From positions 3,844,001 to 3,908,000 of the forward strand of contig NZ_JAUSUT010000001.1 of the NCBI RefSeq assembly GCF_030814215.1: a stretch of 64,000 bases of DNA, read 5' to 3'. The DNA comes from Amycolatopsis thermophila (GTDB taxonomy: Bacteria > Actinomycetota > Actinomycetes > Mycobacteriales > Pseudonocardiaceae). Position numbers and translations under genes: made by a program. The notes under the pieces are model-generated. The model made no database searches. It worked only from the letters and a program-made list of their open reading frames with translations, and had not been told where the DNA came from. Each line of letters begins with the position of its first letter. Position 1 is the stretch's first letter. Positions 9,194-17,976 of this stretch are shown one piece after another.

Positions 9194-10051
9194 ATGCGAT
9201 CGATGTGGAAGGGCTCGGTGTCGTTCGGGCTGGTCACGATTCCGATCAACCTGTACGCGGCCACCGAGAACAAGAACGTGTCGCTGCGCCAGGTGCACGT
9301 CACCGACGGCGGCCGGATCCAGTACAAGCGCTTCTGCACGATCGACGGCGAAGAGGTGCCCTACGCCGACATCGCGAAGGGCTACGAGACCGACGACGGC
9401 GGCATGGTGGTGCTCACCGACGAGGACCTGAAGGACCTGCCGCTGTCCAGCTCCAACGCCATCGACGTGCTGGAGTTCGTGCCGCTGGAGGCGATCGACC
9501 CGCTGCACTTCGACCGGCACTACTACCTCGAGCCGCAGAAGGCCGCGGTCAAGCCGTACGTGCTGCTGCGCGACGCGCTGCACAAGTCCGGGCACGTGGC
9601 GATCGCCAAGGTCGCCCTACGCCAGCGGGAGACGCTCGCGCTGCTGCGCGTGCACGCGGACGTCATGGTGATGACGACGATGCTGTGGCCGGACGAGGTG
9701 CGCACCCCCGACTTCGGATTCCTACGCGACGAGCTGCCGCAGGTGCGGCCGCAGGAGCTCAGCATGGCCGGCTCGCTCATCGACTCGCTGTCCGAGCCGG
9801 TGTTCGACCCGGACAAGTACACCGACTCCTACCGCGAGGCCCTGGAGGCGGTCATCGACGCCAAGGTCGCGGGCAGGAAGACCACGAAACCGGCGGGCCG
9901 CTCGCCGAAGACCGACGTCGTCGACCTCATGGCGGCGCTCGAGGCCAGCGTCAGCGAGGCGAAGAAGGCCCGCAAGCCGGCCAAGCGCACCCCCGCCAAG
10001 AAACCCGCTTCGACCTCGACGCGGAGCCGTCGCTCGCCCAAGAGCGCGTGA
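9194..10051 (+). CDS. ku: Ku protein, non-homologous end joining
   Basis: A 285-residue bacterial Ku homodimer subunit that binds DNA ends and recruits LigD in NHEJ. The family start (MRSMWKGSVSFGLVTIPINLY), the central YYLEPQKAAVKPYVLL and the DVMVMTTMLWPDEVR region are all present. The C-terminus after residue 250 is a lysine-, proline- and serine-rich tail, as in several actinobacterial Ku proteins, where such tails bind DNA. The ATG at 9194 follows GGAGG and starts the conserved core; the longer frame upstream is not conserved. No ligD lies in the window. Confidence 0.95.
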   Translation: MRSMWKGSVSFGLVTIPINLYAATENKNVSLRQVHVTDGGRIQYKRFCTIDGEEVPYADIAKGYETDDGGMVVLTDEDLKDLPLSSSNAIDVLEFVPLEAIDPLHFDRHYYLEPQKAAVKPYVLLRDALHKSGHVAIAKVALRQRETLALLRVHADVMVMTTMLWPDEVRTPDFGFLRDELPQVRPQELSMAGSLIDSLSEPVFDPDKYTDSYREALEAVIDAKVAGRKTTKPAGRSPKTDVVDLMAALEASVSEAKKARKPAKRTPAKKPASTSTRSRRSPKSA

Positions 10052-10081
10052 CCCCACTCCGACACGCCGGGGCCCTCCTCC

Positions 10082-10139
10082 CACCTTCCGGTGAAGCGTG
10101 GTGGTACCAAGGTGCCGCAACGCCCATCCCCGGAAGGTG
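10082..10139 (+). promoter_or_regulatory. inverted repeat sequestering the ribosome site of the Cys-rich gene
   Basis: CACCTTCCGG at 10082-10091 is perfectly complementary to CCGGAAGGTG at 10130-10139. The right arm contains the GGAAGG ribosome-binding site of the small gene that starts at 10146. Folding in RNA would hide the site, so it is a candidate translational control element. The alternative is a weak terminator for ku. Confidence 0.4.
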
Positions 10140-10145
10140 TCAGAC

Positions 10146-10349
10146 ATGGAGTGCCCCAGCTGCGCACGTGACCTCGACCACTGCCACGGCACCCTCGTCC
10201 TGCACGTCGACGCCACCGTCGAGTGCACCGAACCGGACTGCACCGACACCGACCTGGTGCGGCACAGCCTGACGGTCCGGTGCGAAGAGGTCGACGGCGA
10301 GTGCTTCTGCACGGCCGACTACGTCGTCGAGTACGCGCAGGCGTCCTGA
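10146..10349 (+). CDS. small Cys-rich hypothetical protein (67 aa)
   Basis: A 67-residue acidic protein with eight cysteines. The N-terminal part reads MECPSCARDLDHCHGTL, followed by VECTEPDCTD, a layout that suggests a zinc-binding mini-domain. Similar short proteins occur in Amycolatopsis-like genomes without known function. The ATG at 10146 has a GGAAGG site eight bases upstream; that site lies in one arm of a 10-bp inverted repeat. The stop codon abuts the stop codon of the convergent 2-hydroxyacid dehydrogenase with no gap. Confidence 0.7.
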   Translation: MECPSCARDLDHCHGTLVLHVDATVECTEPDCTDTDLVRHSLTVRCEEVDGECFCTADYVVEYAQAS

Positions 10350-11240
10350 TCACCGCACCACGTTGACCAGCGGCTCGCCCCGGGCGAAGCGGGCCAGCTG
10401 CTGTTCGGCCAGCTTCTTCGCCCGCGGGTAGAACGAGTCGGAGCCGCCCGCCACGTGCGGGGTGATGATCGCTCCCGGCAACCGCCACAGCGGGTGCTCC
10501 GGCGGCAGCGGCTCCGGGTCGGCCACGTCCAGCGCGGCCCGCAGGCGGCCCGCCGCGACCTCCGCCGTCAGGGCCGCGGTGTCGATCGCGGTGCCCCGGC
10601 CGACGTTGACCACCAGCGCGCCGTCCGGCAGCGCCGCCAGTTCCCGGGCGCCGATGACGCCACGGGTGGCGGGGGTGCCGGGCAGCACCAGGATCACGAT
10701 GCTCGCGTCCGGCAGCAGGTCCGGCAGCTCGCCGATGCCGTGCACGCCCTCGCGTGCGGTGCTCGCCACGCGCACGACGTCGGCCTCCCCGGCGACGAGG
10801 TACCGCTCGACGGCCTTGCCGATCGAGCCGTACCCGACGAGCAGCACGCGCTCGTCGGCCAGCGAACGGGTGTGCTCGCGGTCCCAGGAGCCGGTCTGCT
10901 GCTGCCGGAACCAACGCGGCAGATCGCGCTGGGCGGCCAGGACCAGCGCGAGCGCGTGCTCGGCAACGCTGAGGTCGTGCAGGCCGCGCCCGTTGGCCAG
11001 CGTGACACCCTCCGGGATCAGGGGCAGCAGGCTCTCCACCCCCGCGGACAGGGACTGCACGGCCTTGAGGGACGGCATCTCCGCGATCAGCTGCGGCGGT
11101 TCGGGGCCGCTGTCGTAGGGCAGCACGTAGAACTCGACGGCGGAGACGTCCGGCGGGGTGCCGGTGCCGTCGTAGACCGCGGCCTCGACACCGTCGGGGA
11201 CGGCGATGTCGGGCCAGGGCAGCAGAACTCGAGGCGTCAT
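10350..11240 (-). CDS. D-isomer specific 2-hydroxyacid dehydrogenase
   Basis: A 296-residue NAD(P)-dependent dehydrogenase that interconverts 2-hydroxy and 2-oxo acids. The Rossmann motif is VLLVGYGSIGKAVERY; the catalytic Arg is in NVGRGTAID, the Glu in DPEPLPPEHPLW and the His in ITPHVAGG. The exact acid is unknown. The ATG at 11240 overlaps the stop of the upstream MFS gene by four bases (ATGA), indicating translational coupling, so transporter and enzyme likely work on the same compound under the divergent IclR regulator. Confidence 0.9.
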   Translation of the reverse strand: MTPRVLLPWPDIAVPDGVEAAVYDGTGTPPDVSAVEFYVLPYDSGPEPPQLIAEMPSLKAVQSLSAGVESLLPLIPEGVTLANGRGLHDLSVAEHALALVLAAQRDLPRWFRQQQTGSWDREHTRSLADERVLLVGYGSIGKAVERYLVAGEADVVRVASTAREGVHGIGELPDLLPDASIVILVLPGTPATRGVIGARELAALPDGALVVNVGRGTAIDTAALTAEVAAGRLRAALDVADPEPLPPEHPLWRLPGAIITPHVAGGSDSFYPRAKKLAEQQLARFARGEPLVNVVR

Positions 11241-12520
11241 GCGACCTTCCTCTTCGGCGGACGGACGGCGAACAGGACGAGGGCCGAGGCGGCCATCGTG
11301 CCCGCCAGCATCAGGAACGCCGCGGCGTCGGTGCCGGTGGCGGTGCGCAACCAGCCCACCAGATACGTGCCGAGGAAGCCACCCAGCGCGCCGGCGGCGT
11401 TGACCAGCGCGACGGCGACACCGGCGGTGCGGCGGGGCAGCAGCTCCGGGATCATCGCGAAGAACGGGCCGTAGGGTGCGTACATCGCGATCCCGGCGAG
11501 GACCAGCAGCGGGAACGACAGCCAGAAGGCGTCGTGCCCGGCCAGGTAGGAGCCGTAGAAGGTGACCGCGCCGCCGAACAGCGACGGCCAGACGTAGCGG
11601 ATGCGCCGGGTCGTCCGGTCGGAGCTGCGCGAGTTGAGCAGCATCGCGACGACGGCGAACGCGTAGGGCACGGCCGAAAGCAAGCCGGTGGCACCGATAC
11701 CGGCGGACGAGCCGGCCTTGACGATCGAGGGCAGCCAGAACACGAACCCGTAGACGCCGACGCTCCACAGCAGGTACTGCACGGCCAGGACCAGCACGGT
11801 GGGGGAGCGCAGCGCTTCGGCGAGGGGATGCCGGGTGCCGGTTTCGGCGAGCTCGGCCTGCTCGCCGGCGATCGCGGTGTCGACGGCCGCGCGCTCGGCC
11901 GCGTCGAGCCAGGGCGCGTCGGCGGGCCGGTCGCGCACCTGCGCGCGGAAGAAGAACGCCCAGATCAGGGCCGGGACGCCCTCGATGATGAACATGCCGC
12001 GCCAGCTGGTGGCCTCGATCAGGTAGCCCGAGGCGGCGGACAGCCACATGACGGTGACCGGGTTGCCCAGGATGAGGAAGGCGTTGGCGCGGCCGCGCTC
12101 GGCCTTGGTGAACCAGCGGGCGAGCAGGACGACGAGCGCGGGTAGTACGGCGGCTTCGACCGCGCCGAGCAGGAACCGGACGACGATCAGCAGCGTCACC
12201 GAGCTGAGCAGGCCCTGCAGGGTGGCGAGCGCGCCCCAGGCGAGGACCGACCAGAAGATCAGGTCGCGCACGCTGCGGCGGTCGGCGTAGAGCACGCCCG
12301 GCACCTGCAGCAGGAAGTAGCCGGCGAAGAACGAGGCCCCGATGAGGCCCGATGTCGAACTCGTGATGCCCAGGTCCTCGGCCATGCCACCGGCCGCGGC
12401 GATCGAGAAGTTCGAGCGGTCGAGGTAGGCGAGGCTGTAGGTGACGAAGACGATCGGGATCAGGCGCAGCCAGCGCTGTCTGCCGAGCGTCGTCGTCCCG
12501 GCCAGTGGCGGGCTCTCCAT
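11237..12520 (-). CDS. MFS transporter, anion:cation symporter (ACS) type
   Basis: A 427-residue major facilitator with about 12 membrane helices. The start of helix 1 (IVFVTYSLAYLDRSNFSIA) and the LGAVEAAVLPALVVLLARWF segment are typical of the ACS group, which imports organic acids such as tartrate, glucarate or phthalate. A central loop around residues 200-235 is hydrophilic. The ATG at 12520 is preceded by AAGGAGG at ideal spacing. Coupled to a 2-hydroxyacid dehydrogenase and divergent from an IclR regulator, so uptake of a hydroxy or sugar acid is inferred. Confidence 0.9.
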   Translation of the reverse strand: MESPPLAGTTTLGRQRWLRLIPIVFVTYSLAYLDRSNFSIAAAGGMAEDLGITSSTSGLIGASFFAGYFLLQVPGVLYADRRSVRDLIFWSVLAWGALATLQGLLSSVTLLIVVRFLLGAVEAAVLPALVVLLARWFTKAERGRANAFLILGNPVTVMWLSAASGYLIEATSWRGMFIIEGVPALIWAFFFRAQVRDRPADAPWLDAAERAAVDTAIAGEQAELAETGTRHPLAEALRSPTVLVLAVQYLLWSVGVYGFVFWLPSIVKAGSSAGIGATGLLSAVPYAFAVVAMLLNSRSSDRTTRRIRYVWPSLFGGAVTFYGSYLAGHDAFWLSFPLLVLAGIAMYAPYGPFFAMIPELLPRRTAGVAVALVNAAGALGGFLGTYLVGWLRTATGTDAAAFLMLAGTMAASALVLFAVRPPKRKVA

Positions 12521-12538
12521 GGCGGCCTCCTTGCCGTG

Positions 12539-12573
12539 CTTTCCGTGATGTGGAAAGCTATTCCGTATTGTGG
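12539..12573. promoter_or_regulatory. candidate IclR operator
   Basis: CTTTCC-N7-GGAAAG at 12539-12557 is a perfect 6-bp-arm inverted repeat of the kind IclR proteins bind. Its left half recurs: TTCCGTGATGTGG at 12541-12553 and TTCCGTATTGTGG at 12561-12573 are direct repeats exactly 20 bp apart. The site is in the 101-bp space between the MFS gene and the divergent iclR-type gene and should control both. Confidence 0.55.
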
Positions 12574-12621
12574 TGCCCGGAGAGTGTGGAGTGTTGACCG
12601 GACGACGTCAAGGGGCCGTGC

Positions 12622-13362
12622 ATGGCTGACATGGTGGGCAAGGCACTGCGGGTGCTGTCCCTGCTCGGGGAGCACCCGGACGGCGTGGGGTTGTCCGAGC
12701 TGGCCCGCCGGGCGGGCTACCCGGTGAGCACGACCCACCGGTTGCTGAGTTCCTTGCAGGACCAGGGTTTCGCGCGCAGCGACCCGGGGTCGAAGCGGTA
12801 CGTGCTGGGGTTGCGGCTGTTCGAGCTGGGGCAGCGGGTGTCGCACGCGCGGGGTTTCGCGGGGGTGGCGTTGCCGGTGCTGCGGTCGTTGACCGAGCAG
12901 ACGGGCGAGCCGACGCTGATGGCGGTGCTGGACGGGCATGAGCAGGTCTACGTGCATTCGGTGCACGGGCCGCGGCAGATCCAGATCCGGGGTGAGCCCG
13001 GCCGCCGGGGGCCGCTGCACTGCACGTCGATGGGCAAGTGCCTGGTGGCGTTCTCGCCGCGGCGGGAGGAGCTGGTCTCGGAGCTCGAGCTGGCGCCGCT
13101 CGCGCCGCGGACGATCACCGCGCGGGACGAGTTCGCGCGAGAGGTCGAATCGGTGCGCGCGCGGGGCTACGCGGTGGCCGACGAGGAGCACGAGCCGGGG
13201 ATCCGGGCCGTCGGAGTGCCCGTGCTGGGGCCCGACGGGTTCGCGATCGCCGCCCTGTCCACCGCGGCGCCGGCGTACCGGATGAGCATGGGTGAGCTGG
13301 AGGCCTTCGTGCCGGCCCTCCGCGCCGCGGCGCGTGAGCTGGGCGCCGTGCTGCCTCGTTGA
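12622..13362 (+). CDS. IclR family transcriptional regulator
   Basis: A 246-residue regulator with an N-terminal winged helix (residues about 1-60; GLSELARRAGYPVSTTHRLLSSLQDQGF) and a C-terminal effector-binding domain containing the family motif LHCTSMGKCLVAF. It is divergent from the MFS/2-hydroxyacid dehydrogenase operon, with a palindromic candidate operator between them, so it most likely senses the transported acid or a metabolite of it. The ATG at 12622 begins the domain directly. Confidence 0.92.
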   Translation: MADMVGKALRVLSLLGEHPDGVGLSELARRAGYPVSTTHRLLSSLQDQGFARSDPGSKRYVLGLRLFELGQRVSHARGFAGVALPVLRSLTEQTGEPTLMAVLDGHEQVYVHSVHGPRQIQIRGEPGRRGPLHCTSMGKCLVAFSPRREELVSELELAPLAPRTITARDEFAREVESVRARGYAVADEEHEPGIRAVGVPVLGPDGFAIAALSTAAPAYRMSMGELEAFVPALRAAARELGAVLPR

Positions 13363-13739
13363 CGTTGGGCCCTGGTTGTGGTGCGGGGCTTCGCCGGCGG
13401 TGCGGTCTCGGGCGCTTCGGCGCCGGGTCTCCGGTGGGGCGCGCCGTGCGTCGTGCGCCTTGTTGGGGCGGGCGTGGGGGGTCGGCGAGTTCGACCGTGG
13501 TGGCCGGGGTCGCCCAGGCCGTAATCAGCTGTGCCTTCGCACGTCGCGGCCCAGGTTCGCCCGGCCTCAATGCGACGAGCCACCTCGGGCAGGGCCGCAC
13601 CAGAACCGGCCATCTGCCGCGGACCGGCGCGGTCCACGGGCACCCGGCGGTGCGCGGGCGCGCGGACAACCGGTTGAAGGGCCCGCGCCCCGGTTGACTA
13701 CCCTGGTCACACCGTGTTGCAACCTTGAGGAGCACCCCA
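13363..13739. other. intergenic region, 377 bp
   Basis: GC-rich sequence between the IclR gene and proS. Open frames here show no recognisable protein. The last 60 bases probably hold the proS promoter: a TTGACT hexamer occurs at about 13694, but no convincing -10 partner is visible. Confidence 0.35.
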
Positions 13740-15491
13740 GTGATCACCAGGATGTCGTCGTTGTTCCTTCGCACCCTGCGTGAGGATCCGGCGGACGCCG
13801 AGGTTCCCAGCCACAAGCTGCTGGTGCGCGCCGGCTACGTGCGGCGGGTCGCGCCGGGCGGGTACTCCTGGCTGCCGCTGGGCCTGCGGGTGCTGCGCAA
13901 CATCGAGAAGGTCGTCCGCGAGGAGATGGACGCGATCGGCGGGCAGGAGATCCTGTTCCCCGCGCTGCTCCCGCGCGAGCCCTACGAGGCGACCGGCCGC
14001 TGGACCGAGTACGGCGACGCGCTGTTCCGCCTCAAGGACCGCAAGGGCGCCGACTACCTCCTGGGCCCGACGCACGAAGAGCTGTTCGCCCTCACCGTGA
14101 AGGGCGAGTACAGCTCGTACAAGGACTTCCCGGTCATCCTGTACCAGGTCCAAACCAAGTACCGCGACGAGGCGCGCCCCCGGGCGGGCATCCTGCGCGG
14201 CCGCGAGTTCGTGATGAAGGACTCCTACTCCTTCGACCTCGACGACGAGGGCCTGTCGCGCTCCTACCAGCTGCACCGCGACGCCTACATCCGGATCTTC
14301 GACCGGCTGGGCCTGGAGTACGTGATCGTCGCGGCCACGTCGGGCGCGATGGGCGGTTCGGCGTCCGAGGAGTTCCTCGCCGTCGCCGAGACCGGTGAGG
14401 ACACCTACGTCCGCAGCACGGGTTCGGACTACGCCGCGAACGTCGAGGCCGTGGTCACGCCTCCGCCGCCCGAGCAGTCCGTCGAGGACAAGCCCGAGGC
14501 GCAGGTGCACCACACGCCGAACACGCCGACCATCCAGACGCTGGTCGACTTCCTCAACACCCGGACCGATCTGGGCCGCACCTTCACCGCGGCGGACACG
14601 CTGAAGAACGTGATGGTGAAGGTCCGCCAGCCGGGGGAGAAGGACTGGCAGATCGTCGGCATCGGCATCCCCGGTGACCGCGAGGTCGACCCGAAGCGGC
14701 TGGAAGCCTCGCTGGAGCCGGCCGAGGTCGCGCTGCTCGAGGAGGCCGACTTCGCCGCCAACCCGTTCCTCGTCAAGGGCTACATCGGTCCGAAGGCGTT
14801 GCAGGACAACGGGATCCGCTACCTGGTCGACCCGCGGGTGGTCACCGGCACGGCGTGGGTGACCGGTGCGGACAAGGCCGACCACCACGTCGTCGACCTC
14901 GTCGCCGGCCGTGACTTCCGTCCGGACGGGTTCGTCGAGGCCGCCGAGGTGCGAGAGGGCGACGCGTCGCCGGACGGCCGGGGCACCCTGGTCGCGGCGC
15001 GCGGCATCGAGATCGGGCACATCTTCCAGCTGGGCCGCAAGTACACCGACGCGTTCCAGGTGGACGCGCTGGGCGCCGACTCGAAGCCGGTCCGCATCAC
15101 GATGGGCTCCTACGGCGTCGGCGTGTCGCGCCTGGTGGCCGTGATCGCCGAGCAGAGCCACGACGAGCTGGGCCTGGTGTGGCCGCGCGAGGTGGCGCCG
15201 TACGACGTGCACGTCGTGATCGCGGGCAAGGACGAGTCGATCGCGGCGGGTGCGGAGAAGCTGGCCGCCGACCTGGACGCGGCCGGGGTGCAGGTCCTGC
15301 TGGACGACCGGAAGGCCACGCCGGGCGTCAAGTTCGCCGACGCGGAGCTGGTCGGGGTGCCGACGATCCTGGTGGTGGGCCGCGGCCTGGCGAAGGGCGT
15401 GGTCGAGGTGAAGGACCGCAAGTCGGGCGAACGCGAGGAGATCGCGGTCGACGCGGTGGTCGACCACCTGGTGAAGCTCATCCGCGGCTGA
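13740..15491 (+). CDS. proS: proline--tRNA ligase
   Basis: Class II aminoacyl-tRNA synthetase that charges tRNA-Pro; 583 residues, the bacterial-type architecture. Motif 2 is seen around [21 protein letters not shown], an editing (INS) domain follows motif 2 from about residue 225 to 400, motif 3 lies in [16 protein letters not shown], and a C-terminal anticodon-binding domain ends the protein. The GTG at 13740 sits seven bases after GAGGAG; the ATG at 13752 is a possible alternative. A strong terminator follows, so the gene appears monocistronic. Confidence 0.95.
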   Translation: MITRMSSLFLRTLREDPADAEVPSHKLLVRAGYVRRVAPGGYSWLPLGLRVLRNIEKVVREEMDAIGGQEILFPALLPREPYEATGRWTEYGDALFRLKDRKGADYLLGPTHEELFALTVKGEYSSYKDFPVILYQVQTKYRDEARPRAGILRGREFVMKDSYSFDLDDEGLSRSYQLHRDAYIRIFDRLGLEYVIVAATSGAMGGSASEEFLAVAETGEDTYVRSTGSDYAANVEAVVTPPPPEQSVEDKPEAQVHHTPNTPTIQTLVDFLNTRTDLGRTFTAADTLKNVMVKVRQPGEKDWQIVGIGIPGDREVDPKRLEASLEPAEVALLEEADFAANPFLVKGYIGPKALQDNGIRYLVDPRVVTGTAWVTGADKADHHVVDLVAGRDFRPDGFVEAAEVREGDASPDGRGTLVAARGIEIGHIFQLGRKYTDAFQVDALGADSKPVRITMGSYGVGVSRLVAVIAEQSHDELGLVWPREVAPYDVHVVIAGKDESIAAGAEKLAADLDAAGVQVLLDDRKATPGVKFADAELVGVPTILVVGRGLAKGVVEVKDRKSGEREEIAVDAVVDHLVKLIRG

Positions 15492-15503
15492 GACAGCTTT
15501 CGC

Positions 15504-15540
15504 GGAACCGGCCCGGCGCGGGATGGCGCCGGGCCGTTCC
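15504..15540 (+). terminator. rho-independent-type terminator after proS
   Basis: A long GC stem pairs GGAACCGGCCCGGCGC with GCGCCGGGCCGTTCC, one bulged base, loop of five. It begins 13 bases after the proS stop. A U-tract is short, as usual in high-GC actinomycetes. Confidence 0.7.
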
Positions 15541-15649
15541 TGTCTGATCAGCAGGGCCGCCCGGCGACAACCGTTCACGGCGAGCGCTGGGTGCTGTCGG
15601 CCCGCGCGGTGGTTGAGGCGCCGCGGTCGTCGGGAGTGGCGAAGCGGCC

Positions 15650-16351
15650 TCAGCCGAACACCGCGGCCAGCACCCGGTCGGTGTCGCTGAGATCGCGCAG
15701 CACCACGTGCGCCCCGGCCTCGCGCAACGCCGCCGAGTCGAAGCGGCCCGTCGCGACCCCCACCGCCACCGCGCCGTGCGCGCGGGCCGCGTCGATGTCG
15801 TGGGGCGTGTCGCCCACGACGATCACCGACGTGGGCTCGAACGGCGTCCCGTGCGCGGCCTGCGCCCGGTCCACCGCGTACGCCACCAGGTCCGGCCGGT
15901 GCGCGGACAGGTCGCCGTAGCCGCCGATCTCGAAGTCCAGGTGCGTGTGCAGCCCGAACGCGGACAGCTTGTGCCACGCGATCTCCCGCAGGTTCCCCGT
16001 CACCAGCGACTGCAGCGCCCCGCCCGCGCCCGCCACCGCGGCCAGCGCCGCCGCGGCGCCCGGGAGCGCCAGACCCCGCTTGCCGAGCTCGGGCAGGGCC
16101 AGCTCCGACACCGCCGTCAGCGCCGCCCACATCTTCCGGATCAGGTCCTCGGTCGGCTCGATTCCGTGCAGGGTCAGCACCTCGGCGGTGATCGCCCGTT
16201 CCGTCCGGCCGAAGAAGTCCGGCATCCCGGTCATCGCGACACCGGTCACCTCCTCGAGCACCTGCCGGTACCAGCCCCGGCCGGCTCCGCGCAGGTCGAT
16301 GAGCGTCTGGTCGATGTCCCACAGCACCAGCCGGTGCGCACTGCTCGTCAC
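15650..16351 (-). CDS. HAD superfamily hydrolase
   Basis: A 233-residue haloacid-dehalogenase-type phosphatase. Motif I is LWDIDQTLID with the nucleophile Asp, motif II SLVTGNL, and motif IV VVGDTPHDIDAARAHG. A helical cap lies between motifs I and II (subclass C1), similar to phosphoglycolate phosphatase-like enzymes. The substrate is unknown. The frame extends to GTG 16372, but GTG at 16351 starts just before the conserved strand; the ribosome site is weak for both. It faces proS convergently. Confidence 0.82.
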   Translation of the reverse strand: MTSSAHRLVLWDIDQTLIDLRGAGRGWYRQVLEEVTGVAMTGMPDFFGRTERAITAEVLTLHGIEPTEDLIRKMWAALTAVSELALPELGKRGLALPGAAAALAAVAGAGGALQSLVTGNLREIAWHKLSAFGLHTHLDFEIGGYGDLSAHRPDLVAYAVDRAQAAHGTPFEPTSVIVVGDTPHDIDAARAHGAVAVGVATGRFDSAALREAGAHVVLRDLSDTDRVLAAVFG

Positions 16352-16388
16352 GTCCGCCGACGCTACCAACACCGTTATTCATCACGCG

Positions 16389-16418
16389 TTGACTTCTGTC
16401 GCCGAACCGGTCTACCCT
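16389..16418 (+). promoter_or_regulatory. sigma-70-type promoter for the 16457 membrane protein gene
   Basis: TTGACT at 16389-16394 and TACCCT at 16413-16418 with an 18-bp spacer match the principal sigma (HrdB) consensus. They precede the ATG at 16457 by about 40 bases, with two purine-rich ribosome-site candidates in between. Confidence 0.55.
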
Positions 16419-16456
16419 CTGAATTCAACGGAGGAAGAATTAAACCGGAGGTCCCC

Positions 16457-17491
16457 ATGGCCGGAACATCCCGAAGGCCCGCGGCCGGGCTCGCGGCCCT
16501 GGCCGGCGCGCTGATCGCGGTGGTGCTCGGACTGCTCACGGTCGGCGTGCAGGCCTCGGTCGAGCCGCACGGACTACCCGTCGCGGTCGCGGTGCCCGAC
16601 AACGGCCCGCCGCAGCTGAAAGCCGCCGCGCAACGCGTCTTGACCCAGGGCGGCGAGGCGTTGAGCTGGCGCGTCACCTCGCCGGGGGAAGGCCGGCGGC
16701 TGCTGGCGGACAAGGACGTCTACGGCGTCCTGGACCTGAGCCCCGGACAGGTCGGCGTCGTGGTCTCCGGCGCCATCAACCCGAGCGGCACCCAGGTCGT
16801 GCAGCAGGCCCTGACCGGAGCCGGGCAGGCTCTGGCGGCCGCGATGGCACAGGCGACCGGCACGGCCGCGCCCCCGGTGCGCGTCGAGACCCTGCACCCG
16901 GCGACCCCCGCGGGCCGGATCGCGCCGCTCGCGGTCAGCGTCCTCGCCTGGATCGGCGCCCTCGCCGCGGGCGCGCTGCTCGTCGTCCTCAGCGAACGCG
17001 CCGGCCGGCGAGTCGGCCCGGCGGCCCGGCTCACCCAGGTCGCCACCACCGCCGTGCTGATCACCGGTGTCGCCGCCGGCTTCCTCGCGCTGTGGGACTC
17101 GTCGCTGCCGCTGGGATGGGACGTGCTCGGCTTCATCCTGCTGACCGCGGCGGCGTTCGCGTCCGTGCAGGCCGCCCTGCTGCGGCTGCTGGGCATCCGG
17201 GCGATGGCGATCCTCGGGCCGTTGTACCTGCTCGCGCCGAACGTCGCCGGGCAGGTGCCGGAGCTGCTGAACCCGGCCTACCGGATCCTGCTGTGGTCGT
17301 GGACGCCGTTCCGGTTCTCCACCGAGGGCACCCGCAGCCTGCTGCAGGGCACGCCGGGCGCGCCGGATGTCACCACCGGCATCTGGGTGCTCGGCGCGAT
17401 GCTGGTGGCCGGGCTCGTGGTGGCCCTCTGGCCTCCGCGCGCGAAGCGGCCCGAGCCCGTGACAACGCCGGAGCTTCAGCCGGCGAGGTAG
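16457..17491 (+). CDS. membrane protein, YhgE/Pip or ABC-2-like architecture
   Basis: A 344-residue membrane protein. One N-terminal membrane segment (ALAGALIAVVLGLLTVGV) is followed by an extracytoplasmic domain of about 125 residues that includes AVAVPDNGP and ends near residue 155, then four or five membrane helices. This resembles the small YhgE/Pip and DUF3533 proteins related to ABC-2 permeases, but no ATPase gene lies nearby. The ATG at 16457 follows CCGGAGG. It is possibly an export-related or envelope protein; function is not known. The 3' end overlaps the convergent YjbQ gene by 16 bases. Confidence 0.7.
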   Translation: MAGTSRRPAAGLAALAGALIAVVLGLLTVGVQASVEPHGLPVAVAVPDNGPPQLKAAAQRVLTQGGEALSWRVTSPGEGRRLLADKDVYGVLDLSPGQVGVVVSGAINPSGTQVVQQALTGAGQALAAAMAQATGTAAPPVRVETLHPATPAGRIAPLAVSVLAWIGALAAGALLVVLSERAGRRVGPAARLTQVATTAVLITGVAAGFLALWDSSLPLGWDVLGFILLTAAAFASVQAALLRLLGIRAMAILGPLYLLAPNVAGQVPELLNPAYRILLWSWTPFRFSTEGTRSLLQGTPGAPDVTTGIWVLGAMLVAGLVVALWPPRAKRPEPVTTPELQPAR

Positions 17492-17886
17492 CTGAACCGC
17501 ACGTGCCGCACCGGGTTGTCGATGTTGGTGTCCACCAGGCAGATCGACTGCCAGGTGCCCAATGCCGGCGACCCGCCCAGCACCGGCACGCTCGCGTACG
17601 GCGGCACCAGCGCGGGCAGCACGTGGTCGCGTCCGTGGCCCTTGCTGCCGTGCTGGTGCCGCCACCGGCTGTCCCGCGGCAGCAGCTCGTCCAGCGCGGT
17701 GAGCAGGTCGTCGTCGCTGCCCGCACCGGTCTCCAGGATCGCCAGGCCCGCGGTGGCGTGCGGCACGAAGACGTGCAGCAGCCCGTCGGCCGCCTCCGCC
17801 TCCGCCAGGAACGCCCCGGCCTCCTTGGTCAGGTCGTGCACGACGGCACGGCCGCCGGTGTTCACCTCGATCTCCTTGGAGTACAT
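17476..17886 (-). CDS. YjbQ/UPF0047 family protein (secondary thiamine-phosphate synthase-like)
   Basis: A 136-residue protein of the YjbQ family. The conserved H-rich region is seen in VFVPHATAGLAILE and in HQHGSKGHGRDHVLPAL, plus the strand GTWQSICLVD. E. coli YjbQ has a weak thiamine phosphate synthase activity, but the true role of the family is uncertain. The ATG at 17886 has a GGGAGG site. It is divergent from the LLM monooxygenase pair. Confidence 0.9.
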   Translation of the reverse strand: MYSKEIEVNTGGRAVVHDLTKEAGAFLAEAEAADGLLHVFVPHATAGLAILETGAGSDDDLLTALDELLPRDSRWRHQHGSKGHGRDHVLPALVPPYASVPVLGGSPALGTWQSICLVDTNIDNPVRHVRFSYLAG

Positions 17887-17976
17887 GCCTCCCACCGTAA
17901 GCGTCCCAACGGGTGGTACGCGAAATAGCGCGCGCCACCCGTTCGCTGGAGTGGGTGGAGGCGAAAGGAGCGAGGC

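Noticed and set aside
13707-16385. An 892-codon minus-strand frame opposite proS.
   Set aside because: It is antisense to a conserved synthetase and contains the HAD region only out of frame.
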